45,655 nt of DNA from Ruminococcus sp. (GCA_017620025.1 JAFZRF010000028.1:1-45655), one strand, 5' to 3'. Positions 1 to 12,412 are shown, counted from the first letter of the stretch. A program made the numbers and translations. Notes: a model not told the origin generated them from the letters alone.

Positions 1-150
1 CCTCTGGACTCCCCCATCCTTCCCCTCCACCCCCACCGGTCAGCTTTTGCTTTTGTTTTAGACCAGCAGGCTAAAGTAGGCTATCGCACGGGCAACATAA
101 TGCTTGCTGTTACTATTGGCAGCGATTGTTTTATGTGTAGGGGGCGATGC
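1..150 (+). repeat. Partial copy of a dispersed palindromic element (right half)
   Basis: Positions 1-115 match the right arm of the large palindrome at 31380-31495 almost base for base. Shared parts are the pyrimidine-rich run with the ggactccccc core, the cagcttttgctttt block and the gcaggctaaag...ggctatcgcacgggcaaca block. The match resumes at the gtgtagggggcgat motif (135-148 here, about 31518-31531 there). The left half would lie outside the window. It codes for nothing convincing, so I read it as a non-autonomous mobile element or structural repeat. Confidence 0.75.
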
Positions 151-243
151 CCACATCGCCCCGTCCATATGTATACGTACTCCGTCTGTATGTACGGCCA
201 CTCAATCCGACGCAGCGGGCGCACATTGTGCGCCCCCTACACA
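134..243. repeat. 110-bp MITE-like repeat with perfect 13-bp terminal inverted repeats
   Basis: The sequence tgtgtagggggcg at 134-146 is exactly inverted at 231-243. Each end also carries its own hairpin: GGGGCGATG/CATCGCCCC near 142-160 and GGGCGCAC/GTGCGCCC near 217-235. The interior shows no ORF of interest. The end motif GTAGGGGGC recurs in both orientations at the edges of the palindrome at 31133-31535, so this block probably travels with or inside that element. Confidence 0.6.
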
Positions 244-331
244 ACATCGCCGTCAGGCGATATCGCAAATTCCGCATTCCGCATTCCGAAATCCGAATTA
301 ATGTCAACGGCAGACCGGCCATTCTTCCGGC

Positions 332-369
332 AAAAAAGAAAAAGCGGTGCAGGAGCCTCCTTACACCGC
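332..369 (-). terminator. Second of two tandem leftward terminators
   Basis: On the minus strand GCGGTG and CACCGC (344-349/364-369) close a hairpin with an inner AGGAG/CTCCT stem. A U-rich tract follows, complementary to the A-run at 331-343. The U tract exists only in the leftward direction, so this acts on minus-strand transcripts. Confidence 0.6.
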
Positions 370-385
370 CATACCATATTTAAAC

Positions 386-417
386 AAAAAACCGGACTCA
401 CTCACTGTGAATTCCGG
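386..417 (-). terminator. First of two tandem leftward terminators
   Basis: Read leftward, CCGGA (413-417) pairs with TCCGG (392-396) around an inner TTCAC/GTGAG stem, and six U residues follow (complement of 386-391). No gene on the minus strand reads in from the right. The terminator therefore makes most sense as the end of a short RNA started from the leftward promoter at 518-546. Confidence 0.6.
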
Positions 418-444
418 CAAACTGACAAATCTTGTTTCCGCCCC

Positions 445-473
445 TTGACAACTGAGAGACGGTATATTATAAT
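445..473 (+). promoter_or_regulatory. Consensus sigma-A promoter of rpoBC
   Basis: TTGACA at 445-450, a 17-bp spacer and TATAAT at 468-473 are all exactly consensus. The expected start is near 480, giving a ~165-nt leader before rpoB. An ACTGA/TCAGT inverted repeat (451-455/485-489) brackets the -10 box. In the leader, TTTCCCG (506-512) can pair with CGGGGAAA (553-560) just before a T5 run, a possible weak attenuator. Confidence 0.85.
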
Positions 474-517
474 TATATAATGTATCAGTATGGAAAAGTA
501 TCCCCTTTCCCGCAAAT

Positions 518-546
518 ATTATAGCATATATCGCACTATATGTCAA
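518..546 (-). promoter_or_regulatory. Consensus leftward promoter facing the rpoB promoter
   Basis: On the minus strand TTGACA (546-541), a 17-bp spacer and TATAAT (523-518) are exactly consensus. Predicted start is near 511, inside the rpoB leader. The two polymerases would converge head-on over about 30 bp. Confidence 0.65.
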
Positions 547-644
547 TAGTATCGGGGAAAATTTTTCAATACTGCCAAGCATCCGTCAATACTTTGTGCC
601 CTCACCGCCGAGGGGACAAGCAACATAATAAGGAGGTACCGCCT

Positions 645-3600
645 ATGGTGAAAGTAACGCCAAAGCAGCTGGGAAAGAACGAGAGAATGAGCTTCGGTAA
701 GATTACCGAGCCCCTTGAGATGCCGAACCTCATTGAGGTCCAGAAGAATTCTTACCAGTGGTTCAGAGAGGAAGGTCTTAGAGAGGTATTCCGGGATATG
801 ACCGCCATTACCGATTATAACGGCAACCTCGTCCTCAACTTCAAGGATTACCGCTTTGATGACACTCCCAAGTATACCCTTGCAGAGTGCAAGTCCAGAG
901 GCGCTACCTATCAGGTGGCTATGAGAGCTACCGCTACTCTCGCCAACAAGGAGACCGGTGCGGTCAGCGAGAGCGAGATCTATATGGGCGATTTCCCGCT
1001 CATGACAGAGAGCGGAACCTTCGTTATCAACGGAGCTGAGCGTGTTATCGTATCACAGCTCGTCCGTTCACCCGGCGTATACTACGCCTTCGAGAAGGAT
1101 AAGACAGGTAAGGACCTTTTCAATACAACAGTTATCCCGAACCGCGGTGCATGGCTCGAGTATGAAATGGATTCCAATGATGTTGTCTATGTCCGTATCG
1201 ACAAGAACAGAAAGATCCCGATAACCACCTTCATCAGATCACTCGGTGTAGGTACTGACGAGGAGATCTTCGAGCTCTTCGGCGAGGATGACCGTCTCAG
1301 ACAGACAATCCTCCAGAAGGATCAGACAAAGAATACAAACGATGCTCTTATCGACGTATACAAGAAGCTCCGCCCCGGCGAGCCTCCCACGGTTGAGAGT
1401 GCCGTTACACACCTGAACAACCTCTTCTTTGACGCAAAGAGATATGATCTCTGCCGTTTCGGAAGATACAAATACAACAAGAAGCTCGGCATCGCTTCAC
1501 GTCTTGCCGGACACCTCCTTGCAGAGCCCGTTATCAACCCCATGACCGGCGAGATCATGGCTGATGCAGGCGAGACCATCACCTACGACAGAGCCTGTGA
1601 GATCGAGCAGGCCGGCGTTTACTACGCTTTCGTAACCGTTGAGGCGAAGGAGTACTTCACCAACGACCGCGGTGAGACTCAGGTAAGAATGGTCGAGAAG
1701 GTTGCAAAGATCATCGGTAACGGCATGGTAGATATCAACGGCTACGTTGATTTCGATACCGAGAAGTACGGCATCAACGAGAAGGTATCCTTCAAGGTGC
1801 TCCGTGAGATCCTTGAGACCTCCGCTGATTCCGACGAGCTTGAGGAGAACATCAAGAAGCGTGCTGACGAGCTCGTTCCGAAGCACATCATCCTTGATGA
1901 TATCTTCGCTACTATCAGTTACTTCATCAACCTCTGCGAGGGCGTAGGTACAGTCGATGATATCGACCACCTCGGCAACAGACGTATCCGTTCTGTCGGC
2001 GAGCTCCTCCAGAACCAGTTCCGTATCGGCTATGCCCGTATGGAAAGAAGCATCCGTGAGAGAATGAACATCCAGACTCAGGACGTAAACACCCTCACAC
2101 CCCAGATGCTCATCAATATCAGACCTATTTCCTCGGCTATGAAGGAATTCTTCTGCTCCTCACCGCTGTCACAGTTCATGGATCAGAACAACCCCCTTGC
2201 CGAGCTGACACATAAGAGACGTCTTTCAGCCCTCGGTCCCGGAGGTCTTTCAAGAGACCGTGCCGGATTCGAGGTTCGTGACGTACACTACAGCCACTAC
2301 GGAAGAATGTGTCCTATCGAGACTCCTGAAGGTCCTAACATCGGACTTATCTCCTACCTCGCCACATTCGCAAGGATCAACGAGTACGGCTTCATCGAGG
2401 CTCCCTACAGAAAGGTTGACAAGGCAACAGGCGTTGTTACCACAGAGGTAGTATATATGACTGCCGACGTAGAGGACAACTACGTAGTAGCTCAGGCGAA
2501 CGAGCCCCTCACAGAGGACGGCAAGCTCGCAAGACCCCGTGTAAATGCACGTTTCCGTGATCAGATCCTCGAGATCGAGCGTGAAAAGGTGGATTACATG
2601 GATGTATCTCCTAAGATGGTAGTATCAGTTGCTACCTCCATGATCCCATTCCTCGAGAACGACGATGCTAACCGTGCCCTCATGGGCTCCAACATGCAGC
2701 GTCAGGCTGTACCGCTCCTCAAGACCGAGCGTCCGTTCGTCGGAACAGGTATGGAGTACAAGGCTGCCGTTGACTCGGGAGTATGCGTTGTATCGCAGTA
2801 CGACGGAAAGATAACATACGTTGATGCCGAGAGGATCACTATGGTAGATACAGACGGCATCGAGCACAAGTATGAGCTTATAAAGTTCAAGCGCTCCAAC
2901 CAGGGCACCTGCGTTAACCAGAGACCTATCGTCGCAGCAGGCGAGGAAGTCAAGAAGGGTCAGGTGCTTGCAGACGGACCCGCTACCGCAGACGGCGAGA
3001 TCTCACTCGGAAAGAACGCTCTCATCGGCTTCATGACATGGGAGGGTTACAACTACGAGGACGCTGTTCTCCTTAACGAGAGACTTGTACGTGAGGATGT
3101 ATTCACCTCCGTTCATATCGAGGAGTACGAGATAGAGTGCCGTGACACCAAGCTCGGACCCGAGGAGATCACAAGAGATATCCCGAACGTCGGTGATGAC
3201 GCTCTTGCAAACCTCGATGAGCACGGTATCATCCGCATCGGTTCTGAGGTAACATCCGGCGATATCCTCGTAGGTAAGGTAACACCCAAGGGTGAGACAG
3301 AGCTTACCGCTGAGGAGAGACTCCTCCGTGCCATCTTCGGTGAGAAGGCACGTGAGGTAAGAGACAATTCACTCAAGGTACCTCACGGTGAGGCCGGCGT
3401 CATCGTTGACGTAAAGGTATTCACCCGTGATAACTGCGATGAGCTCAGCGCAGGCGTAAACCAGCGTGTAATCTGCTACATCGCTCAGAAGAGAAAGATC
3501 ACAGTCGGCGATAAGATGGCCGGCCGTCACGGAAACAAGGGTGTTGTATCACGTATACTTCCCGAGGAGGATATGCCTTTCCTCCCGGACGGCACACCGC

Positions 3601-4547
3601 TTGATATCGTGCTCAACCCGCTCGGCGTTCCTTCACGAATGAACATCGGACAGGTGCTCGAGGTACACCTCGGTATGGCGTGCAAGGCTCTCGGCTGGCA
3701 CATCATGACCCCTGTATTCGACGGCGCACACGAGGACGATATCCGTGAATGCTTCAGAATGGCAAATGAGTATGCCAAGGAGCATAAGGACGATATGTTC
3801 GAGCTGAAGGCCATGGATAAGGTCATCAACCCGAAGGCTCTCGAATTCACCGAGGACTGTAAGTTCACACTGTATGACGGACGTACCGGCGAGAAGTTCG
3901 ATAACCGTGTAACAGTCGGATATATGTACTACCTCAAGCTCCACCACCTCGTTGACGATAAGATCCACGCACGTTCCGTAGGACCTTACGCACTCGTTAC
4001 ACAGCAGCCTCTGGGCGGTAAGGCTCAGTTCGGCGGCCAGCGTTTCGGAGAGATGGAAGTATGGGCCCTCGAGGCTTACGGCGCTGCTTATACACTTCAG
4101 GAGATCCTGACCGTTAAGTCCGACGATACAAACGGAAGAGTAAATACCTACGAGGCTATCGTCAAGGGACAGAACGTTCCTACCCCCGGTATCCCTGAAT
4201 CCTTCAAGGTTCTCATCAAGGAGATGCAGTCTCTCTGTCTCGATGTCAAGGTTCTTGATATCAACCAGCAGGAGATCGACCTCAAGCAGAACTTCGACGA
4301 CGATCCGATACCTTCACGCGGTGATTACAGCGATGAGGATACCGATGATACAACTGCCTACACTGACGACGACATCAGAGAAGACGGCTTCCTCATAGAC
4401 GGTGAGGAGGGCATGGAATCTGACGCTGATGACGACGAACCGTTCATGAGCGATGACGACGAGGATGATTTCTACGGAAGCGGCGATGAAGACGACGATC
4501 CGGACGGTATGATCTTCGATTTCGACGAAAGCTCTGACGAAGACTAA
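645..4547 (+). CDS. rpoB: DNA-directed RNA polymerase subunit beta
   Basis: This is the catalytic beta subunit of RNA polymerase, 1300 residues. The start is the ATG at 645, placed 7 nt after an AGGAGGT ribosome site at 631-637. An in-frame ATG at 540 lies in the leader and lacks such a site. The rifampicin region is at about residues 503-545 ([18 protein letters not shown] and [19 protein letters not shown]), with the usual drug-contact residues present. The catalytic-core [13 protein letters not shown] and the C-terminal [20 protein letters not shown] are intact. The last ~85 residues (1216-1300) are unusually acidic: I count 41 Asp or Glu. Two stop codons lie in tandem. The ribosomal protein genes that often precede rpoB are not seen. 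A repeat-rich stretch and a private promoter stand there instead. Confidence 0.98.
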   Translation: MVKVTPKQLGKNERMSFGKITEPLEMPNLIEVQKNSYQWFREEGLREVFRDMTAITDYNGNLVLNFKDYRFDDTPKYTLAECKSRGATYQVAMRATATLANKETGAVSESEIYMGDFPLMTESGTFVINGAERVIVSQLVRSPGVYYAFEKDKTGKDLFNTTVIPNRGAWLEYEMDSNDVVYVRIDKNRKIPITTFIRSLGVGTDEEIFELFGEDDRLRQTILQKDQTKNTNDALIDVYKKLRPGEPPTVESAVTHLNNLFFDAKRYDLCRFGRYKYNKKLGIASRLAGHLLAEPVINPMTGEIMADAGETITYDRACEIEQAGVYYAFVTVEAKEYFTNDRGETQVRMVEKVAKIIGNGMVDINGYVDFDTEKYGINEKVSFKVLREILETSADSDELEENIKKRADELVPKHIILDDIFATISYFINLCEGVGTVDDIDHLGNRRIRSVGELLQNQFRIGYARMERSIRERMNIQTQDVNTLTPQMLINIRPISSAMKEFFCSSPLSQFMDQNNPLAELTHKRRLSALGPGGLSRDRAGFEVRDVHYSHYGRMCPIETPEGPNIGLISYLATFARINEYGFIEAPYRKVDKATGVVTTEVVYMTADVEDNYVVAQANEPLTEDGKLARPRVNARFRDQILEIEREKVDYMDVSPKMVVSVATSMIPFLENDDANRALMGSNMQRQAVPLLKTERPFVGTGMEYKAAVDSGVCVVSQYDGKITYVDAERITMVDTDGIEHKYELIKFKRSNQGTCVNQRPIVAAGEEVKKGQVLADGPATADGEISLGKNALIGFMTWEGYNYEDAVLLNERLVREDVFTSVHIEEYEIECRDTKLGPEEITRDIPNVGDDALANLDEHGIIRIGSEVTSGDILVGKVTPKGETELTAEERLLRAIFGEKAREVRDNSLKVPHGEAGVIVDVKVFTRDNCDELSAGVNQRVICYIAQKRKITVGDKMAGRHGNKGVVSRILPEEDMPFLPDGTPLDIVLNPLGVPSRMNIGQVLEVHLGMACKALGWHIMTPVFDGAHEDDIRECFRMANEYAKEHKDDMFELKAMDKVINPKALEFTEDCKFTLYDGRTGEKFDNRVTVGYMYYLKLHHLVDDKIHARSVGPYALVTQQPLGGKAQFGGQRFGEMEVWALEAYGAAYTLQEILTVKSDDTNGRVNTYEAIVKGQNVPTPGIPESFKVLIKEMQSLCLDVKVLDINQQEIDLKQNFDDDPIPSRGDYSDEDTDDTTAYTDDDIREDGFLIDGEEGMESDADDDEPFMSDDDEDDFYGSGDEDDDPDGMIFDFDESSDED

Positions 4548-4625
4548 TAACGATCCGTAAAGAGGAAGTGCGGCCGGAGGCATACTCCGCCGTTCCTTCC
4601 GGAGAAACTTGCAGGAGGTAGCAGT

Positions 4626-8351
<3,726 letters not shown>

Positions 8352-8359
8352 AATAAAAC

Positions 8360-8405
8360 CGCCGCAGAGCTGCCGGATGTCCGGAGCGCTGCGGCGTTCT
8401 TTTAT
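8360..8405. terminator. Two-way terminator between rpoC and the LRR gene
   Basis: CGCCGCAG (8360-8367) pairs with CTGCGGCG (8389-8396), followed rightward by ttcttttatt. Leftward the stem is followed by ggttttatttta. It therefore serves both rpoC and the convergent gene ending at 8402. Confidence 0.85.
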
Positions 8406-9091
8406 TCACTGAATTCTGCTGCATAGTATTCTGCGTATGTTGGATAGTTAGTGACCTTTACATCCCTGCTTATCAGTTCGTTTCTGATTTCATCGGGGAT
8501 AATTGAGCCAATGACTGTAAGGTCCTTCAGTTCCGGAAGCTCAAGAAGTACAGAAAAATCTGTACAATCAGCATTCCACAAAGTCAGCCTTTCGAGGACC
8601 GTCTTGTTTCTGAGTCCTGAAATATCCTTCACGCCGCTAAGGTAGGAATGTATGGTAAGGTCTTTAAGTGCTGTATTTTCTGAAATAAAATCGAGATCTT
8701 CCACACTGGCTTCTAAGATATTTACACGATACAGATCCGGTGAATTTTTAAGCGAAGGAATTTTTTTTATTTTGCCGGGATCTTCAAAATCTCTCCAAAG
8801 ATAAAGATCTTCCAGTTTTGTAAGTTTCGTCAGAAAATCAACCTCCAGAAGATCATCATCTGTTTTATACCTGGTCTGGAGATTGAGTTTTTTTAATCTC
8901 TTCATATAAACGAGTTCAGACACTTGTATCCCGCCGCTGACTTCAGTAGCAAAACAGGTCGTATAGTGTCCATTGACACGAAGTATTATGTGAGTTGCCC
9001 TGAGTACCGCAAACAACAGAAGCAGCACAGCTGCTATGACTGCAAGTACTTTCAGAAAGGTATGCTTTTTCTTTGGTGCTGTGTTTTCCAT
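8402..9091 (-). CDS. Membrane-anchored leucine-rich-repeat protein
   Basis: This is a 229-residue protein of unknown role. Residues 1-10 are polar and basic, and residues 13-31 form one hydrophobic segment without a lipobox, so it is probably an N-terminally anchored extracellular protein. From residue ~55 on it shows irregular leucine-rich repeats (KLTKLEDLYLWRDF, NTALKDLTIHSYLSG, KTVLERLTLWNADC, LPELKDLTVIGSI) of about 22-25 residues. Such folds usually bind proteins. An AAGGAG ribosome site (9101-9106) precedes the ATG, and a good promoter lies at 9142-9170. It is a single-gene unit convergent with rpoC. Confidence 0.8.
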   Translation of the reverse strand: MENTAPKKKHTFLKVLAVIAAVLLLLFAVLRATHIILRVNGHYTTCFATEVSGGIQVSELVYMKRLKKLNLQTRYKTDDDLLEVDFLTKLTKLEDLYLWRDFEDPGKIKKIPSLKNSPDLYRVNILEASVEDLDFISENTALKDLTIHSYLSGVKDISGLRNKTVLERLTLWNADCTDFSVLLELPELKDLTVIGSIIPDEIRNELISRDVKVTNYPTYAEYYAAEFSE

Positions 9092-9141
9092 TTCTATTTT
9101 CTCCTTAATAGTAATCTGATTCGCATTGAAGAGGTAATTAT

Positions 9142-9170
9142 ATTATACTACATTGCAGCTTGAATGTCTA
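9142..9170 (-). promoter_or_regulatory. Promoter of the LRR gene
   Basis: On the minus strand: TAGACA (9170-9165), 17-bp spacer, TATAAT (9147-9142). This is one mismatch from consensus. The ribosome site follows about 35 nt downstream. Confidence 0.65.
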
Positions 9171-9250
9171 TAATAAAGCAGCTTGTTTTTATAATAATGC
9201 CGTCATTCCGTGCGGCAGCCCCTTTGGGATTCTTTTCTGACAGGAAAAGC

Positions 9251-9282
9251 AAATACGCCCCTGTATGAAAGCAGGGGCGTAT
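9251..9282 (-). terminator. Terminator of the exonuclease gene
   Basis: ATACGCCCCTG (9253-9263) and CAGGGGCGTAT (9272-9282) form a perfect 11-bp stem one base after the stop codon. A leftward tail of tttgcttttcc follows. Confidence 0.85.
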
Positions 9283-9283
9283 G

Positions 9284-10240
9284 TTATTCACTTTCGGCAA
9301 CAAGCGGGATTATCTCCGCCTTGCCCTTTATGTATCGCAGTATACGGGCATTCGGATGGATCAGTGAATCATCGAGCTGCTCCTCCGTTATTACCCGCAC
9401 CTGATGGTTTGTCGGGTAGTATATCGCTGCAAGACGTGCGCCTTCCGGGAAGCGTGCCTCACCCTTGAGGATGTTGAGCCTCAGCTTGAGAAAGCTCCGG
9501 CACTCGCCCTTGGTACCCTTGACACAGAGCGCAGTATAGTATTCTCTTTCAGCCGGCGTCATGGGTACTGCCTTTCCGGCTTCAAGGCGGGTCTGCTGTG
9601 CTTCAAGGCGCATATGCTCGAGCCTTTCAAGGCGCTCACGGCGAAGCCCGGTGAATTTCTCGTTCGCTTCAAGGTCGCTCGTGTATGCGGCACGGTGTAT
9701 CCAGTAGAACGCCATAGCGTCGTTGAGGGCGTTGTGGAAGGTGCCGGTCTCCGGTGTGTAGCCGAATACGGACGAGAGCTCCCCGATGCTGACCGCCTGA
9801 GGCAGCCCGAGCTTCTTCACGACGGTCTCCTGTATATCGATTATCCTCTTCCATGTCGCAGATATGCTCGAAGCGGGACGCAGCTTGCGCTGGTGGTTTC
9901 GCATATCCGAGGATATGGCCGGCTTGTCAAAGTTGCCCCAGACCCATATCTTATCCACGCTGTACCGGTCAAGGAGCGCAAGAAGATCGGAGAGCACCTT
10001 GTTGCTGTCGTCGGAGGCGCTTATCTCCTCCTGTGTCAGCTTGGTCAGCTTGCGGCACTGCTTGGTCAGTCTCGGACGGCAGACGGGACGGGAGGTACAG
10101 TAGAAACGTTCCACGATCTCGTAGTCGCTGCTGCATATTACTGCGCCCGCTGAGAGCAGCTCGCAGGTATTGATGCCGATATTTGCTCCGCAGGTGAATT
10201 CAAAATCCGCAAAGCAGTAATAAGTCTTGTCAGCGTTCAA
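9284..10240 (-). CDS. DnaQ-fold (DEDDh) 3'-5' exonuclease-like protein
   Basis: This is a 318-residue protein with an exonuclease domain in its first ~190 residues. Motif Exo I is FADFEFTC near the N-terminus, Exo II is WGNFDKPAI, and Exo III is HNALNDA with the catalytic His and Asp, so the active site looks complete. The family degrades DNA or RNA from the 3' end; the substrate here is unknown. The last ~130 residues match nothing I recognise and end in a likely small beta domain. I place the start at the TTG at 10240 because GGAGGT lies 7 nt upstream. The ATG 39 bp further up (10279) has no ribosome site. Predicted promoter at 10300-10328. Confidence 0.8.
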   Translation of the reverse strand: MNADKTYYCFADFEFTCGANIGINTCELLSAGAVICSSDYEIVERFYCTSRPVCRPRLTKQCRKLTKLTQEEISASDDSNKVLSDLLALLDRYSVDKIWVWGNFDKPAISSDMRNHQRKLRPASSISATWKRIIDIQETVVKKLGLPQAVSIGELSSVFGYTPETGTFHNALNDAMAFYWIHRAAYTSDLEANEKFTGLRRERLERLEHMRLEAQQTRLEAGKAVPMTPAEREYYTALCVKGTKGECRSFLKLRLNILKGEARFPEGARLAAIYYPTNHQVRVITEEQLDDSLIHPNARILRYIKGKAEIIPLVAESE

Positions 10241-10299
10241 GAAACGCACCTCCAAAGTGATGCTGCACGGGCAGCTCACAAACTTCTGTGTTACCTTAT

Positions 10300-10328
10300 A
10301 TTATACCATAAAAAAGTCTTTTCGTAAA
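10300..10328 (-). promoter_or_regulatory. Likely promoter of the exonuclease gene
   Basis: On the minus strand: TTTACG (10328-10323), 17-bp spacer, TATAAT (10305-10300). The -10 is perfect and the -35 weak. The leader would be about 50 nt. Confidence 0.5.
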
Positions 10329-10402
10329 CAGTAAGCGGAAATTTTTTCTGCTCCGGTATGGAAAAGCCATGCCGGACGTTTCAGTTCCGTCAGATACGAC
10401 AA

Positions 10403-10447
10403 TATAATTGTGATACTGCACAAAGAACAGCCGGCTGTTTTGTGCAG
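10403..10447 (+). promoter_or_regulatory. -10 box and 5' hairpin upstream of the dockerin serpin
   Basis: A TATAAT at 10403-10408 is followed at once by a long hairpin. CTGCACAA (10416-10423) pairs with TTGTGCAG (10440-10447), with an inner AACA/TGTT stem and a two-base bulge. No good -35 was found (TTCAGT at 17 bp). The rest of 10241-10545 shows no gene. If this promoter is real, the mRNA starts with this stem, which may protect it from 5' decay. A related TGTGCA-bearing hairpin precedes the second serpin. Confidence 0.45.
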
Positions 10448-10545
10448 TGATACAAAGTTGAAAAAAGATGATAAAAACTGGCATATTTTCCGACATTTAT
10501 ATTACGTAAAGGATGTTTCGCATCACTCACGAGGGAGGTATTACA

Positions 10546-12063
10546 ATGAAAAGAACAATAGCAGCAATGGCAGCAGCAGTTATGACGGCTGCAATGACGG
10601 GATCGGTATTTGTTTCCGCCGAGGATTATGAAAAGCCGGGTCCGAGATATGCCGAGCCTGAACCGGTATGCGGCGATCTGAATGATGACGGCAGCGTGGA
10701 CACCTTCGATCTTGTTCTTATGCGCGGAAAAATAGGCAGCGACAGCAGTATTGCAGATTTAGACGGCGACGGCGTTGTTGACGAATACGATCTGAAGATA
10801 CTTTCCGATTTTCTGCTCTCCGCAGGCGATACCGACAGCTATTCGCCGGTGGGCAGCGTGCAGTACACTCCCCGCAATGCTAAGATAGCGGCGGATAATG
10901 AAGTGACTGAGGATATCGTAAAGCCGCAGATGAAGTTCAGCGTTGACCTGCTGAAAAAGACATTCAGCAGCAAGAAGGAAAAGAATCTCCTTGTATCACC
11001 GCTCTCCGTGAATGTGGCGCTCGGTATGACTGCAAACGGTGCGGCAGGGGATACCCTCACCGAGTATATGGATGAGCTCGGCGGCGGTATGGATCTTGCA
11101 AGCTATAATGACTGCATGGCAGATATGATTGCAAGGCTCACCTCGTCTGAAAAGTCGGTCGTGGATATAACTGATTCCGTATGGTTCAGACAGAACGGCG
11201 GCGAAGGCTGCTTTGTGAAGAAGCCCTTCCTCGACAGCGTTGCAAAGTATTTCGGTGCAGATGCATTCGGCACACCGTTTAATGAGCAGAGCGTAAAGGA
11301 TATCAACAAGTGGGTATCGCACGGCACTCACGGCATAATAAACAAGCTCTTCAATGACGCATCGGATATCGAAAGGTTTGATATGCTGCTTGTCAATACC
11401 CTGTACTTCAAGGGTACATGGGATAATCCTTATATGGGTTCTGGTCAGGATGTGTTTACCAATTACGCCGGCGAGGAGGTCCTGACGGAATTCCTGACAG
11501 ATGATGAACGCTGGTATATAGAGGGCAACGGCTATACGGGCTTCCGCAAGGATTACGAGGGCAACGATTTCAGCTTCGTCGGCATACTTCCCGCAGAGGA
11601 AACTGATATATACGATTTCGTGGAGAGCCTTGATGCAGAGGAGCTTCACAAGTCGATAACAGGCGCAAAGGACATATACAAGTCAGAAGAGAGCGTTCAG
11701 CTCCGCACCAGAATGCCCAAGCTCAAGTACGATAACGATATGCATATCAAGGACATGCTGGCGGATATGGGGCTTTCAAACGCTATGTCAGGGGCTGCGG
11801 ATTACAGCAATATGGCGGATGTGCCGCTGTATGTCAGCGACGTTATCCACAAGACCGCTATAGAGCTTGACGAGTCGGGAACGGTTGCCGCAGCAGTTAC
11901 CGCAGTACCTATGGAGAAGGGTATTCCCATGTATGAAAATACGTACAAGGTATATCTTGACCGTCCTTACGTATATATGATAATGGACAATAAAACAGGC
12001 CTTCCGCTGTTCATCGGCGTTGTGACAGAACTCGACGACACGCCGGTCGATACAGCTGAATAA
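10546..12063 (+). CDS. Secreted serpin with an N-terminal dockerin
   Basis: This is a 505-residue secreted protease inhibitor. The start is the ATG at 10546 behind GAGGGAGG (10531-10538). Residues 1-25 are a signal peptide ending near VFVSAED. Residues ~42-95 are a dockerin with two calcium loops, DLNDDGSVDTFD and DLDGDGVVDEYD. Residues ~128-500 are a serpin domain with LLVSPLSVNVALGMTANGA and the C-terminal DRPYVYMIMDNKTGLPLFIG. The hinge before the reactive loop (DESGTVAAAVTAV) has the small residues that allow loop insertion, so it should be inhibitory. The scissile bond is uncertain, perhaps within MEKGI. By family knowledge the dockerin would dock it on a scaffoldin cohesin, guarding the enzyme complex from proteases. 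Confidence 0.92.
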   Translation: MKRTIAAMAAAVMTAAMTGSVFVSAEDYEKPGPRYAEPEPVCGDLNDDGSVDTFDLVLMRGKIGSDSSIADLDGDGVVDEYDLKILSDFLLSAGDTDSYSPVGSVQYTPRNAKIAADNEVTEDIVKPQMKFSVDLLKKTFSSKKEKNLLVSPLSVNVALGMTANGAAGDTLTEYMDELGGGMDLASYNDCMADMIARLTSSEKSVVDITDSVWFRQNGGEGCFVKKPFLDSVAKYFGADAFGTPFNEQSVKDINKWVSHGTHGIINKLFNDASDIERFDMLLVNTLYFKGTWDNPYMGSGQDVFTNYAGEEVLTEFLTDDERWYIEGNGYTGFRKDYEGNDFSFVGILPAEETDIYDFVESLDAEELHKSITGAKDIYKSEESVQLRTRMPKLKYDNDMHIKDMLADMGLSNAMSGAADYSNMADVPLYVSDVIHKTAIELDESGTVAAAVTAVPMEKGIPMYENTYKVYLDRPYVYMIMDNKTGLPLFIGVVTELDDTPVDTAE

Positions 12064-12066
12064 GCA

Positions 12067-12224
12067 GACATCACGAAGAGACATCAGGAAAAGACACCGG
12101 GCAATGACATCACGAAAAGACATCACGAAAAGACATCAGGTTATGACATCAGGTAAAGACATCAGGTAAAGACATAATGAAAAGACAACTCAGACAGTGA
12201 CATCAAGCAATGACATCAGGAAGA
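12067..12224 (+). repeat. 13-bp tandem repeat downstream of the dockerin serpin
   Basis: About twelve head-to-tail copies of a 13-bp unit, best described as GACATCAsGwAAA, begin three bases after the serpin stop codon. Copies at 12106, 12119, 12145 and 12158 are the cleanest. The copy at 12184 is 15 bp long and degenerate. No long ORF uses the repeat. Units are too short and lack spacers, so this is not CRISPR. The rest of the gap up to 12493 holds an imperfect inverted repeat (about 12246-12331) and the hairpin at 12374. Confidence 0.85.
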
Positions 12225-12373
12225 AACAGCAAGTTGGTGACAAGATCAGATATCGGAAGAGCCCGAAACGTACCCGCCCGGTGTCAGGGTGTGGGCACAT
12301 CTGCCGTAAAAGGGCTTCTCCGGTGATCTGAAGGTATAAGACCATGGCTTTATCATTCGGGGGTTTTATACAA

Positions 12374-12412
12374 GTATGCCTGTGCAATTTTGTGCAGGCA
12401 TACAATTTTTTT
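12374..12412 (+). terminator. Terminator or attenuator before the lipoprotein serpin
   Basis: GTATGCCTG (12374-12382) pairs with CAGGCATAC (12395-12403), and seven T residues follow at 12406-12412. It either ends the dockerin-serpin transcript or attenuates the second serpin, whose ribosome site lies ~65 bp further on. The loop and right arm share tttTGTGCAG and ATACAA with the hairpin region of the first serpin. Confidence 0.65.

Larger units (their letters stand above)
386..511 (-). ncRNA. Candidate ~126-nt antisense RNA across the rpoB promoter
   Basis: A perfect leftward promoter (518-546) predicts a start near 511, and the first terminator ends near 386. The RNA would be complementary to the first ~30 nt of the rpoB transcript and would be transcribed through the rpoB -10 and -35 boxes. 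Its 5' end can fold as GGAAA...UUUCC. Read-through to the second terminator would give about 180 nt. No known RNA family was recognised, and expression is inferred only from the signals. Confidence 0.4.

Noticed and set aside
100-582. Several short ORFs on both strands upstream of rpoB
   Set aside because: They lie in repeats, terminators and promoter elements, lack ribosome sites and have no protein-like composition.
2151-2280. Natural rifampicin resistance in RpoB
   Set aside because: There is a Pro where many RpoB have Gln (CSSPLSQF), but the classic resistance residues Q, D, H and S of the cluster look wild-type, so no resistance can be claimed.
9200-9236. Fragment resembling the first hairpin of the 13812 array (agcccctttgggattc)
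   Set aside because: Too short and without its pairing arm; could be a remnant but cannot be supported.
11788-12126. A 112-codon minus-strand ORF covering the end of the first serpin and the tandem repeat
   Set aside because: Antisense to the serpin; its N-terminus is only the translated repeat.
12067-12224. CRISPR array
   Set aside because: Units are 13 bp, directly abutting, with no unique spacers and no cas genes nearby.
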